Assembly: GCF_014633365.1 (NCBI RefSeq)
Contig: NC_068350.1
Coordinates: 5,410,501 to 5,474,500, forward strand
Source: Diospyros lotus
Taxonomy: Eukaryota; Streptophyta; Magnoliopsida; Ericales; Ebenaceae
Direction of reading: 5' to 3'
DNA: 64,000 bases
The notes below the pieces were generated by a model, which was given only the letters and a program-made list of their open reading frames with translations, did no database searches and was not told the origin of the DNA. How positions within the stretch are numbered: position 1 is the first letter of the stretch; each line of letters begins with the position of its first letter. This document shows positions 1 through 11,420 of this stretch, in pieces. A program made the position numbers and the translations under genes.

Positions 1-10
1 GAAGAGAAAC

Positions 11-336
11 TAAGGGGTTGTTCTCTTCGTGTTTCAGTTTTTAGTTTTGACTTTTGAATTTATTTTCAGTTTTGTATTTTGAGTATTTGTTTTGAGATTG
101 CTGAAAACGTGTTCGTTTTGTCTGTAATATTTTCTGTGTTTTGAAAATTTTGAGCTTGTTTGTGATGAAAACAGCCAAAACAAATTTTTTTTACAAAATT
201 TTTGAGTTTTCTTTACAAAATTTTTCTTTGTTTTCAAAAATACGTTTTTTAAAATATGAAAGTAAACATGTTTTTACTGTTTTGAAAAACTAAAAACTGA
301 AAACGACCTAAAATCAATAAAGAGAACAGGGCCTAA
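11..336. mobile_element. MITE, PIF/Harbinger-type (copy 1), TAA target duplication
   Basis: Terminal inverted repeats sharing the core TGTTCTCTT lie at 14 onward and at the end near 333. Both ends are bordered by TAA (11-13 and 334-336), the three-base duplication typical of PIF/Harbinger (Tourist) elements. The interior is AT-rich, about 320 bp, with no coding capacity. The end sequences match those of the larger element at 32354-34216, so both belong to one family. Superfamily assignment rests on the TAA duplication only. Confidence 0.75.
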
Positions 337-339
337 GTT

Positions 340-1310
340 ATTGGAAACCAATTTGGTTTCATGTATAGTAGGTCAATAATAGAAGTTAAATACTTGTTGA
401 AGTACTTGATAGAAAGATACTGAGATGAACAAAAGGATTTACACATGATGGTTATTGATCTTGAAATCCTTATAACAAGGTTACTGGAAAAGTCTTATGG
501 ACGGCTTCAAAATAAAATGGAGTTTGAATTGCACATAATACAAGTTATTGAAGACATCTATCGTGGAGCAGAAACACGCGTTAGAACATGTAAGAGATTA
601 TGAGACTTTTTCAATTACATTTGCATTACATCAATGGTTTGATTCAAGTCATTACCTGTTTGCCCTAGTCATGGATGAAGTCACTAAACATTTTCAGTCA
701 AAGGTGTCTTGGTGTATGCTATGTGCTTATGACATTATGTTGATGAATGACACAGAAAGGCATATACTAAGCTGGATATATATATGAGCACTTTAGAATC
801 TAGATCTTTCAAGTAGAGTAGATTGAAAATCATATATATGGAATGTAAGTTTAGTAAAAACATGAGTGCAAACGATGGTATGGTAAAACTGGAAGATCAA
901 GTCATACCAAGAAAAGATTAATTCGGATGTCATGGATCATTCATTTGAAAAGATGAGGAGATTGATGGGGATGTTACCAATAGAATTAAGGCATGGTGGT
1001 TAAAATGAAAAATGCATTTGCCTTTTTGTTTGATTGTAAAGATTCCATTAAAGTTAACAAGGAAAATTGTAAGACCAACTTTGCTGAATGGTATAGATTG
1101 TGGGTTGGTATTAAGGCACCAACATATGCAAAATATGATGAGCATGACAGATAAATTAGAAATGAGATTATTCATAGTAAGATTAGAGGTTGAAGATAAG
1201 ATGCATGAGAAACAATTATAAGATAGTGTAGTCAAGTGAGAACTGAGAAGAAGACCAATAGAGGCTCTTGTGAGGAGAGTGAAAGGAATGGAATAAGTAT
1301 CTAACAAAAG
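340..1310 (+). pseudogene. Decayed LINE (non-LTR) reverse transcriptase fragment
   Basis: Conceptual translation in shifting frames follows the order of a plant LINE reverse transcriptase. It starts with NQFGFM near 347, then a DLHM-like and VIDLE stretch near 435-460, then SITFALHQ...YLFALVMDE (about 615-680). The palm region WCMLCAYDI lies near 710, where the usual Y-A-D-D core has become A-Y-D-I. A fingers/thumb part follows, with a MECKFSKN-like stretch near 840, EIDGDV near 960 and VRPTLL near 1070, then RRRPIEALVRRV near 1250-1280. Several frameshifts and stops make it non-functional. It lies upstream of the IDM1-like exons on the same strand, probably in an intron of that gene or of its fragment. 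The family call is confident; exact ends are not, and no poly(A) tail or target duplication was resolved. Confidence 0.8.
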
Positions 1311-2145
1311 AAGTGCAAGGAAGGCTAGAAAAACTTGGTGGGAGACACTTAGGTATACTTACAAGGGTCTTACAAAGATTAGACAATAGGTAAAAATGAT
1401 TGGTGAGATAAAATTCTTGTAGCCAATCTCACCTACATAAAGGCTAGATATGTTGTTCTATTTTGTGTTTAAGGAATTTGGTCTTGCAAATCCTTTTTTT
1501 TAATGTTGCCGATTGAGCAATGAATAATTATTTGATGCTGCTGGACATTTGCAAAAAAGTCAGATAAAATGCTTGCTTTTTTTTTTTTTCCTCTAAATAT
1601 ATGGGCACATGCTTTGCATGCAATCCTATAATTTTTACTACTATTTCTTGATTTCATAAAAAGTAACTAGAGAACTAGAATTCATGTAGCCAATGACATC
1701 ACATAGTAGGATAAAGATTTGATGTGACATTGATTTCATCACATGGCCATCATGACTAGTCCTGCTGGAGAACAACACAACAAACAGTGCGATAAGTGCT
1801 GCTCCCACTAGGTGGAGCCAGCTTACAGCTACATGCATTTTAGCTCATCTATCATTTCTGTCCATGTTCATATATATATATATTTTTAAATTCACGTTTT
1901 CCATGTCATGGCTAAGATTTTTCCACCACTAGAGAACTAGTAATCTCAAAATTGTTGCCCAAGAGTCACTGCATTTGGGGACTCTCGGTCTTTTTCTGAT
2001 TATTCTCAATCTTTGTTATTATGCACTATTGTGGAATAGCAGGAACAAAATGAATCACTAAAGTTAAATACACTCACATTATCGTTCTTTATTGAATAAT
2101 AATGCTGTTTACTTCCATTTTTGTGGAACCAAAATATATGAACAG
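1311..2145. other. Non-coding stretch, probably intron of the IDM1-like gene
   Basis: No convincing exon was found here. The stretch contains short T-runs (about 1493-1501 and 1578-1590) and a small TA repeat near 1868. It ends in a splice acceptor (AACAG, last base 2145) directly before the recognised exon. The exon expected upstream in this family was not found on either strand, so the gene may be a fragment or its earlier exons may lie left of the window. Confidence 0.5.
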
Positions 2146-2440
2146 GGCTACTTCCAGATATTGTTTTCCTGTATCGAGAAACTGCTTGCAAGCTTCAATG
2201 TGAAGAACTTGGTGCTCCCTGCAGCTGATCAAGCTGTGTCTATATGGACGGACAAATTTGGTTTTGAGAGGATACCCCCAGAGCAGGTATGTTTGTGTGC
2301 ATGTCCTGCATATTTGTTGAATGGTTCTTGACATTGATGTTTTCCCTCCCATTCTCCAGCTTAGCAACTACAACAAAACCTATGGCCAAATGATGACCTT
2401 CAAAGGAACATGTATGCTGCAGAAGGTGATTCCCCGCTGA
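2146..2440 (+). CDS. C-terminal exons of an IDM1-like GNAT acetyltransferase (partial)
   Basis: Two exons, 2146-2286 and 2360-2440, are joined in frame by a GT-AG intron (donor GTATGT, acceptor CTCCAG) and end at a TGA. The translation starts GYFQILFSCIEKLL, passes through VKNLVLPAA and IWTDKFGFERIPPEQ, and ends with YNKTYGQMM and FKGTCMLQKV. This is the C-terminal half of the acetyl-CoA-binding GNAT fold of plant PHD-finger proteins of the Increased DNA Methylation 1 type. Family members acetylate histone H3 in the nucleus and oppose DNA methylation. The PHD finger and N-terminal GNAT half are not in the window, so this is either the 3' end of a gene that begins to the left or a truncated copy. 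A LINE fossil and a MITE lie just upstream on the presumed intron side. Both exons keep an open frame, which argues against an old pseudogene. Confidence 0.82.
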
Positions 2441-2908
2441 TCTAACTATTCAGCAAGATAAGTTTATGTATCTAGAAAGCCCAGTAGGGTGCAGTGAAGC
2501 CATTTTTGTCAGAGCGAGCTTCATCTAGTAATGTAAATTGGTTGTAAATCTTGGAGAAACTTTTTTTTAACTATTGTCAGGTGGTTAACAGAAAATTGGA
2601 GAGGTGATGGCAAGTAGTCTAGTGGACGAAATAGAGAGATCAAATATACAAGGAAAGGAAGGAAGCCCTTGACTGCAGGGTTACAGTTTTGTAAAGATGC
2701 TGATGAGCTTATGAGCAGTGCATGCATTTAAATTCTTTTTGAATTGTTTAGTTTCAAATGGATTGATTGCAAAAGTCCTTTCGTCCACAATCTTGGTTGT
2801 TTTCGTGTTTAAGAAATAGCAGACAAATGGGGCAACCAAGCACCAGTGCATGCAGGCTTCAAGGGACAATTCATTTCGCAGTTTGCATGATATGCAAATG
2901 TTGGGTTA
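2441..2908. other. 3' flank of the IDM1-like gene
   Basis: Probable 3' untranslated and intergenic sequence. No ORF, repeat or RNA gene was recognised. Short ORFs here on the minus strand have no family resemblance. Confidence 0.5.
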
Positions 2909-3313
2909 TACCAATGTTTTAAAAATTGGACCGGAAAGTGAACCGGCCTATTAATTGGGTCACGGGTTAGTTGGTTGGATTGGTTAGACCGGAATGGTAT
3001 GTCGTATATATATTTTATAATTAAATAATATATATATTAAATATATATTTGAAATATTAATATTTTATATCAGAAATGTTATTATTAATTAATATATAAT
3101 TAATATTTTATATATAATTATTATATATGTTATTAAAGAATTAATTAATAATTATATTTTAAAAATAAGTGTGAGAGTGAAAAAAATTGGGGTCAATGTT
3201 TCGACAGGGTTGAAGGAGATTTAATTTTTTGGGTCAAATCGGATCAAATAGACCATTGATTCTAGTTAAATCGGTCCGATCGGTCGATCCGGTCCAATTT
3301 TTAAAACAATGGT
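2909..3313. mobile_element. MITE with 20-bp perfect terminal inverted repeats
   Basis: The left end near 2913 (GTTTTAAAAATTGGACCGGA) is exactly repeated in reverse complement near 3290-3309. Similarity continues a few bases outward with one mismatch. The interior is AT-rich (about 3005-3150 is almost only A and T) with no ORF. A related single end occurs near 36903 (TTGTTTTGAGAATTGGATCC). The superfamily cannot be fixed because the target duplication is ambiguous. Confidence 0.75.
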
Positions 3314-4129
3314 TTATACAATTCACTTGTCAAATTTGGTGTCTCTCTCGCTAGAATTGTTGGCAGCAGGTTTTGCCCCGAAAGTACCACTAAGAATAAC
3401 ACTTAAAAGATTTGTCTTTTTTAATTCTATTTTTCCCTAATAAAAAGAATATGCCACACTTTGGGTCGCTGGGGGATGTGCGACACTTGGCCACTTTTGT
3501 TAGATTTGCCATATAGACGGCTGGCCAGGGCAGGCCAGGCCAGTCCGTCCACTTGGGTTAGCATCACTCATTAAAATTCATGGTTTATATTATATGAATG
3601 GACAACCAAGTGATTAGAGGCAAGTGAGACCATTTATGAAGAGAACTCCAGATACATTAACGCACCTACCACTTACTGTCGCGGTTGTGACCGGGTTATT
3701 TAAAGTTGGTAGTCACTAAAAAGTCTACATTATTCGATTTTATTCATATATAAAACATTAGGAGACAGAATTACCAAGAAACTCATATTATAAGACTTTT
3801 CCATTATGCTATTGGTTGCGTTGGCTCCAGGAAGCTTCTTCAGTACTAGTAGTCCGTCATAGGCGTCGGCTTTGATGAGAGTGGCCTCTTTTGTCTAAGT
3901 TGGGTACTCACTACTCATCCATCCATTCCAACCTACGGACCCTTCTGCTGAATTTGTTAATTGATAGGTACGGGTTTTTCTTGGATCTAGTCCAAGCCTG
4001 TAAAATTGCTACTCTCTATGAGATGAAACATGATCGCTGAATTTTTTGCCATTCCCCATCCCACTATTTATATATACATGCACAAATACAGCTATAGAGA
4101 TCCCTTGTAAGCCAAAAATAATAATAATA
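3314..4129. other. Intergenic region upstream of the pectinesterase
   Basis: No coding region was recognised. A TATA-like stretch at about 4066-4078 (ATTTATATATAC) could serve the pectinesterase, which would then have a 5' leader of roughly 450 bases. This promoter role is inference from position only. Confidence 0.35.
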
Positions 4130-4466
4130 TTAAGCAGCTGCATAAACCTCAAGTGCTAATAAAACTTCACCATCTTTCCTCAAATAACGTAACATTTTAC
4201 CAATCCCAACATCTCCCATAAGACCATCCACAGCATCATTCACTTCTTCAATCATGAACTCAATACCAAAATCTCTCTCTCTCTCACATGACTTAGCGTG
4301 TGCAACTTCCAACCTCCATTGCTCTACCTCTCTCTCTTTATACAACCACCGTGATCTAGCTATCTGAAGCTGCAACTTTAATCATCTCCACACGCACAAA
4401 AACATTACAACATGAGGCCCATATGCTAGCTTTTCTTACCCCCTACGCCAATCATCATCTCCGCCA
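4130..4466 (-). CDS. Small hypothetical protein, possible two-exon gene
   Basis: On the minus strand an open frame of about 80 codons (4369 down to the TAA at 4130-4132) encodes a charged, helix-prone product with the segments YKEREVEQWRLEVAHAK, MIEEVNDAVDGLMGD and MLRYLRKDGEVLLALEVY. The frame has no ATG of its own. An upstream ATG at 4466-4464 can be joined in phase by removing 4446-4370, a 77-base GT-AG intron (donor GTAGGG, acceptor TTGCAG). That would give a protein of about 86 residues. The amino-acid pattern looks coding, with a heptad-like charged helix, but I do not recognise a family. It is divergent from the pectinesterase, with only 87 bases between the two ATGs. It may instead be the last exon of a larger or broken gene. 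Confidence 0.35.
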
Positions 4467-4553
4467 TTAATAAGACGACAAATGCCTCAGTGATCATAAC
4501 TTGATTTAACGCAAAGACAACAATCCAACATCTAGCAACATTGGCCTTAAACC

Positions 4554-6619
4554 ATGAACATGAATAAAACCTTCTTCTTTTGGCTTTCTGTCTTTCTCAT
4601 TGCACTTCTTTCCATCATAGTGTCTCTCCCTACCATTCCTTCTTCTACAACGGCTGCCATTGCCCATTCCTCTGAAACTAGCTTTCAACTTGGTTTTCTC
4701 GAAATGTTTTTCAAGCGAAGTGGCATTTATATCTTTCCCTCCTTTATAGACCGCATTGCCAGAAGACATCACCACCACCACCACCGGAGGAGAAGGAGGC
4801 GCAACATTGCATGCGATGACTCCAAATGGAAGTCTAGGCTCATATCCGATTACAACGTGTCACTTGTCTTGACAGTTGATACACGGGGTTGCGCAAATTT
4901 CAGCAGTGTTCAGAAGGCAGTTGAAGCAGCTCCTGAATTTAGCCCTTCCCGGAGCCTCATCATAATCGATTCAGGCACATACAGGTTACCACCACGCACA
5001 TCTAGAGCTGTTTATAAAGAGGGTTGCACTCAAGTCATGAACGTCTATATATATAAGAGATAAAGAAAATCCCAGTCGTAAACTCTAACTAAATTCAAAC
5101 TCAAAATCAGAATTAAGCTCAAACTGATCTTAATCCTTGATATCTGAACTCCTAAGAATCCCTAAGCTAACGTTAACGTACAGTTTCTGCATGTTTAAAT
5201 ATGAATCCTAGCTCTTTCTAGTTACGTAGAACGCAATTTTGAGATATCCTTATGGCACGTGTCACCGTCATATAGAATTGCACAACTCAAGATTGCACAT
5301 CTATGGTGGCTGCAGGGAGAAAGTAACAGTGCCTGCAAACAAGACAAACTTGATATTCCAAGGGCAGGGTTATCTGAACACGGCCATAGCTTGGAATGAC
5401 ACTGCAAATTCCACAGGAGGAACTGTCTACACCTCCACGGTTGCCATCTTTGCTCCCAACTTCGTAGCTTACAACGTTAGCTTCCAGGTACTGGTTTCCA
5501 ACATGATATGAACAATTTCTACAGTTTCAAATCCTTTCAACTTTGTTATTGATATTTGTTTTTTCCCCGACAAAGAACACTGCTCCTCCGCCTTACCCCG
5601 GCGCTGTGGGGGCACAGGCTGTGGCACTGAGAATTGCAAATGACCAGGCTGCATTCTATGGCTGCGGATTCTACGGAGCCCAAGACACCCTCAATGATGA
5701 TCGAGGCCGGCATTACTTCAAGGACTGTTTCATCCAAGGGTCTATTGATTTCATCTTTGGAAATGCTAGATCACTCTATGAGGTATCTTAAACTCAATAG
5801 AAAATAGACTTTTTTAGTTCTCTTAATTTCTAGGCCTTGTTAAGGTACAAGTTATTTTGGGTATGTGGCAGGATTGCACTATAAATTCCATAGCAACGGA
5901 AGTGGAGGTTGGGGCAAGTGGAGCCATCACAGCTCATGGAAGGCAATCAGCAAACGAGAACACAGGCTTCTCCTTCGTGAACTGTAACATTGGTGGAAGC
6001 GGCAGAGTTTGGCTTGGAAGAGCTTGGGGTGCTTATGCTACTGTTTTGTTCTCCAAAACCTACATGTCTGAGGTTGTTGCATCCGATGGACGGAGTGACT
6101 GGAGAGACCCCTCTAGAGACCAGTCTGTACTTGATCCTTGCATTGCGATAACACCTTTTCTCTAACATATCAATATATATATTTCTCATCTTGCATGCGA
6201 TAATAGATAAGGCGAGTGTTGATAGTAATTGTTCCTTTCCAAATAGGAAGGCCATAAGTTTGAGTAGTGGAAATTGACTCCCACCCCCACGGCTTTTACA
6301 AAGTGGGGAGCCTGGTATGCTAGAGACGTGCTTTTTTCCTGACATATAGCTTATGTTGTCTAGCTTTGCTTCGTTTGATTAAAGATATCATTGATATATG
6401 TTTTGTAGGACTGTGTTTTTCGGGGAGTATGAGTGCTGGGGACCAGGAGCAAACTACACATTCAGAGTCTCATACGGGAAGCAACTGAGGCAATCTGAAG
6501 CAGCACCTTTCATTGATATTTCTTATATTGATGGACAACAATGGCTTCTTCTTCGTCTAAACTACACACAGTGCACAACTAGAGGTTCGGAGACATCATT
6601 CCAATTTACTAACATGTAA
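4554..6619 (+). CDS. Pectinesterase (pectin methylesterase), no PMEI pro-domain
   Basis: Five exons (4554-4984, 5316-5487, 5576-5782, 5872-6122, 6409-6619) join in phase through GT-AG introns to 423 residues. The enzyme removes methyl esters from cell-wall homogalacturonan (CE8 family). Residues 7-26 form a hydrophobic signal or anchor segment. An odd basic tract follows, with six His at 72-77 and a run of Arg after it. Family marks are GTY near 141, EKVTV at 145, QAVAL near 215, GAQDTL with catalytic Asp about 238, DFIFG with catalytic Asp about 259, and LGRAW with Arg about 320. There is no N-terminal inhibitor (PMEI) domain, so it is a short-type PME. The fourth intron uses donor GTCTGT, inferred because it restores the conserved DQTVFFGEY block. 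The C-terminus keeps the [11 protein letters not shown] and QWLLL-like region. All catalytic positions are intact, so it is probably functional. Possible N-glycosylation sites (NVS, NFS, NKT, NDT) suit a secreted protein. Confidence 0.93.
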
Positions 6620-7020
6620 CAATTATACCTAGTTGTAGCGAGGAAAGTGATTCGTTTTTATAAGGAATAACCTCAACACGACTTAAGGATTCACGAGAAT
6701 TACAAGAAAAACTTTGTATTTATAATCCTCTTAAGTACTCTTGCTTAAGGATTGATTACATCTAATTGAAAACTCAAGAGGCTCTTTTATAACACTCTCA
6801 GGGGGGTGTAGTTTGGTACATATTTTCGATGTGGAAAACACTCAATCTACTATATATAACAGTATTTTGCTCGGTCGACTATATAACTTTGTTGTAGACT
6901 ACTAATTAAAGACTACTAATTAAGATCAAATAAAAAGAGTAGTAAAGACAAAACCAGAAAGGACTTAGAAAGATAGGAGGTTAAGTTCTTTCTTTCTATC
7001 TTTCTTCCTTTTTCCAAGGC
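6620..7020. other. Convergent intergenic region between PME and UGT A
   Basis: About 400 bases separate the convergent stop codons of the pectinesterase (plus) and UGT A (minus). No ORF or known repeat was recognised. It must hold both 3' untranslated regions. Confidence 0.5.
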
Positions 7021-8758
7021 CTAGCCTTTTTCTTGGCAGGCTTGTCTACTGATTACATCCTGAATCAAGTCTGCAATGTTGAAATGAGCAGCTCCTCCAT
7101 CTTCCATGGCTCTCCTTGCCATTGCACCAAGCTCTTGTGCTCTCTTTGCCATGGCATCTCTTTCTTCTCCCCCATCCATCAGCCTCTCCACGGCCCTCTT
7201 CACCTCATCTCTCTTCACCAACACCCCTAGCTTCTCCTCATCTCCCCACCTAACCGGGACCTCCACGCCAACCCGAACCCCAATCCTCAAGATCTCATTC
7301 ACCAGCTTCTCATTGAAGAATTGCTCTGCAAACATGGGCCAAGTCAGCATTGGCACTCCAGAACACAACCCTTCAATCGTAGAATTCCATCCACAGTGAG
7401 TTAAGAACCCTTTGATTGAAGGATGGGACAGAATCAGAAGCTGGGGAGCCCATCCTTTGATCAAAAGCCCCCTCCCTTCAATCCTCTCCTCAAAATTCTC
7501 TTCCACCAACCACTTCTCCAGCTCTGGAAACCTTTCCCCAGTTTTTATTACCCAAATGAAAGGGTGTTTTGAAGCTTCCAATCCCAGCCCAAGCTCCACC
7601 ATCTGTGATGGAACCAGCCTGCATTGGCTGCCAAGGCAAGCATAAAGGACAGAGCTTTGTGGCTTTGAGTCCAGCCATGCAATGCACTTCTGTTCATCGA
7701 TTGAAGGCTTGTTGCCTCTCTCAAACATGTCCAGATTCTGCTTGTTGCAGAGAGAAACCGGCCCGATGCACCACACCTTCTTGTCTATTGCCTTCCCATA
7801 CGCTTCGACGCAGCCATGCTCCAGCTCGGCGAAGGAATTCACCACCACCCCGTAAGCAGACGATTCGGCCTGGCGTTGACGATAATCCAAATTAATCAGT
7901 ATGTATCTAACTTAGTTGGTTTAGTTTATCTCAGTCTTAAGAGAAAATATTCAATATTATAATTGTGACACTGCATCACAAATCTGCACACATGCAACCC
8001 ATGGTTAGCATTTTTCTCCGACTTTATATTAGATTTGAGTCTAGTTTATTATCTCTTTGTAATCAGTCTCTATAAATAGGGTGTTAGCCCACCTGGCGCA
8101 TCTGGTCCCGGATATCGTCCAGGTCTGGCATGGAAACGAACGCGCCGGGCAGCTGCGCCCTGGTTATCTCGAACTTTCTCGGCATTCCCGGCACCGGAAA
8201 AGGCTCTCTGTCGGAAACAACTAAACTGTGGGAATTATGGAGCTTTATGTTATGCGAGCTGAGCAGCGAAAAGCAGCCCATGCCATGGAAGACGAGCCTG
8301 GGAACTTTGAACTTGTGAGCTGTTTTAGCCGTCCAGTAGAGGCACTTGTCGGAGACGATGCAGCTTGGCGGTGGCTGCTGCTTCTGGAGGTGGTTCTCGA
8401 GCGGCTCTTGGAGCCCGTCCATGGCGGCGTAGAATTTTCTGATGAGGTCTGGCGAGGGGACGGAGTCGAGATTTTCGCAGGGCCCCTGGGAAGCCGGAAT
8501 CACGGCGGGAAATGGGAGTTGGAGGAGGTGGATGGAGAGGCCGGAGCCGCGGGCTCGGGCAATGGTGGAGCCGAAGCGGGAGGCATTGTGAGGGGTGGTG
8601 ACGAGGGTGACGGCGGCACCGTGCTGGGCGAAGAGCCGAGCCATGTCGATCATGGGGATCATGTGGCCTTGAGCCAGCAGTGGAACCAAGACGAAGTGGG
8701 GCTGGCTCCGGCTTGGGCTTGAACTTGAGCTTGAGCCTGGCTCCATTTCGGCGTTCAC
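7021..8758 (-). CDS. UGT A: UGT73-like UDP-glycosyltransferase, one intron
   Basis: Two exons (8758-8093 and 7869-7021) are separated by a 223-base intron (donor GTGGGC, acceptor CGCCAG) and give 504 residues, the normal length for plant family-1 glycosyltransferases. Such enzymes move a sugar, usually glucose, from a UDP-sugar to small acceptors in the cytosol. Catalytic His32 sits in LAQGHMIP, and the activating Asp137 in CIVSDKCL. The C-terminal donor-binding PSPG box begins WAPQLLILSHPS, contains [10 protein letters not shown] and ends FAEQ; the final Gln is usual for UDP-glucose users. [11 protein letters not shown] and the DREPFPVPGMP block point to the UGT73 group. This copy looks fully competent. 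It is the most diverged of three minus-strand relatives in the window (others at 34599 and 42306). The N-terminus carries a Ser-rich extension (residues 9-18). The acceptor substrate cannot be read from sequence. Confidence 0.94.
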
Positions 8759-11420
8759 GGGTTTCCTCGGTTGAGAAGGTGGAATGGATCGGTTGTAACT
8801 TTGATGGGCATCCTCGCCGACTCATATAATAATTTGGGCTTGACTTGACCCGTTCAAAATGATTTCTTTTAGCGGGTCAAAGTCATTATTTCGGCTTACA
8901 TGAATCTTTTTTTTTTTTTTTTTTTTTTTTCTAGAAACTTAAATTTTTTTTATTATTTTAATTATATTATTACTAAATTATATAATTTTACTTAAATTTG
9001 TTATTATTTTAATTACACTTGAATTATATAAAATTCCGATAAATTTAAATTTATTAAGAATAATAAATTTAAAAATATTATTAAAATAAAAAAATTAAAA
9101 ATATAATTAAATCAAAATTACAAATCCAATCTTTGAAATAACAAAAAATTTAAATGTCTAAAGCACTAATCTTCTGCTGTCTCATCGTTTATCATGCATC
9201 TGAGTTTTATATCCTACTTCTTTCACATGATTATTAAAAAAGAATAAACAAATAAATATCGCATTATAATATCTATTTTATTATTATTATTATTATAAAA
9301 TTACACACACATGGGCCCAATCACATGGCTTTGCTTTATTTTAAAGATTATTATTATTAACTCAGCTTGCTTGCTTGCTGATTTGGTTTGGGCGTCTTAT
9401 ATATTCATAATCATTTGTGATATTATTTAAAAACGAACGCAATTTTGTAAGCAAACATCAATCCATGAGACCATGACACAGCACCTTCCATTGGTTTTGT
9501 GGTCCCTTACTTACCTTCTTATCTCACTCACAATCATCTATTATTTTATTTTATTTTATTTTATTTTAGCTTTGCCCTTTACGTGTTATTATTAATTATT
9601 ACATGTGTTTTTTTATTCACTTTTTATAGTAAAGAATTAATTAACGTATAGATTACTCACTCAAATATTAAATTAAATAACATTTTTAATTTTCTTCTTC
9701 CTCTTTCTTCTTCTTATTGTGTCTTTTCAGCCTAGCCTAGCCTAGCCTAGATAAATTCACTTAAATGCTTGTCTTTGTAATGTAACAATACCTTTCAAAA
9801 TAAGATATTTATTTACACAGCAGCATAAGAAAAGTTCAGAATTTCGGTGCCGGCCTAAGCTGTTAGGTGACAAGAAATAGAAATAGAGAATGGGTCGTCG
9901 TAATTGGGCTTAGGGGGGACGGTGGGACTACTGGTGGTGGGTTGACCCACACCTCCACCTCCACCTACACCTCCATCCCTACCCCTTCAACCTCTTCTCT
10001 AATTAAGCAAAACGTGTGACTGATGGAACGAACGAACGAACGAATGCTGTTTTGTCTCAATTTAATTTCTTCTGTGTGTTAATGGAGAGTGGCCGCAACC
10101 CATAACATGGGCAGGACCGGAGTCAATGCCATGCCATGACATGCATCATCTTCCATTTTCGTTTACTCCTTCCTTATAACCGGTATCGTTTACTTTTGTT
10201 ATTTGGCAGACAATATAATTAGTTGGTTAAGGTTTTCAATGAGTCCGGCAAATTTTTTATATTTATATTGTTATATATAAGTTAATAGTTTTTAATTACA
10301 CATCGTATTCATACATTTATTATAATTTGATAAATAACTCAGGATGAGATTTTCAACCAGATGTGACGAATTTTATAATTCCTAAGTTCTCGTTTGGAGA
10401 CGGCAAATGATAGTAATTATATCTTCAAGGCTTCTTTTTTTCTTAATTTTGCTAAGCAAAGTCTTCGTCGGGATTTTATAATTCCTAAGTTTCCGTTTGG
10501 AGACGGCAAATGATAGTAACTAGGTCTTCGAGACTTTTTTTTTTTAATTTTGCTAAGCAAAGTCTTCATCGAATTTTTTAAATTTTGGTGTGAGTGGTGC
10601 TAGGCATTGACAAAATGAATGGTTGGTTCCCTGTTGCTTTGCCATAAGCGAGCAACTGCTAATCTTGCTGAAAATTGATCAACCAACTCATGAAAATTTT
10701 GAATATTTCAAATCTTGTGGGAATGAAACCATTCCCATGCCTTCTTTTCAAAGTTTATTAAAGACATAGCGTTATAAATCAAATATGTGGAAAAGTGGCC
10801 GTAGAGACTTGAAAAACAATCTATAAGAAATAAGCATATTTGTTTTATTTTTGGCTAAGGAATTCATAAGGACGAATTTGTAAAATTTTAGTATTTTTTT
10901 TTATTTATATTGATATGCGATAGGATTTAATTTTATACTTAGAATTATCGTCCTTGCACGATCTCTTGTCGCCTATACCATCAATTTCGACAAAAAAAAT
11001 AAATCATAAGTAGAGATTTTATCTCACTGCACAGGATAAGGAATTGAACTTACAATTTATCAGTATGAATCCTAACTTATCATAATCCAATCACTTGACC
11101 CATGGAATAAATTAACTTTATACTTATTTTTATGTAATCTTGATCTTAAGTAGTGTTATTTTTTATTTAAAGTGTAAGTTTATATAGATTTTATATAATT
11201 TAATTTTTTACGAGCAAAGAAATATATTTAAATATATGGATTTTATAGAAGAAATGATAAATTAATTTATAAAATTATAATTAATATTATAAATTAATTG
11301 AACACTAATATTAGAGAACTAATACTAAAAACGAAGAAATTGAATGAAAAAAAAAGGAAGATGAAGATAAGAGAAAAATTGGAAGAAGAGATAAAAGGAA
11401 GAAATAGGGGCCATCTCTAC
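8759..11420. other. AT-rich intergenic region with simple repeats
   Basis: No gene was recognised. It contains a T-run (about 8908-8931), a block of almost only A and T (about 8940-9130), a pentanucleotide TTTTA array (about 9540-9568), repeated CTAGC near 9730-9749, CCTCCA repeats near 9951-9973, a GAAC tetranucleotide array (about 10026-10044), and the 103-bp tandem duplication listed separately. The first part includes the promoter of UGT A. Confidence 0.6.
10371..10577. repeat. Two-copy tandem duplication, 103-bp unit
   Basis: The block starting TTTTATAATTCCTAAGTT at 10371 recurs at 10474, and both copies end with GCTAAGCAAAGTCTTC. They differ by scattered substitutions and a longer T-run in the second copy. 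The unit is non-coding. Confidence 0.85.

Noticed and set aside
7870..8092. UGT A as two broken gene pieces instead of one gene with an intron
   Set aside because: The gap has proper GT and AG borders, keeps phase 0 and joins DQMRQ to AESSAYGVVVNSF in normal family spacing.
8228..8722. Long plus-strand open frame opposite UGT A
   Set aside because: It is the mirror of the GC-rich first exon of UGT A; the translation is Gly/Glu-rich with no family words.
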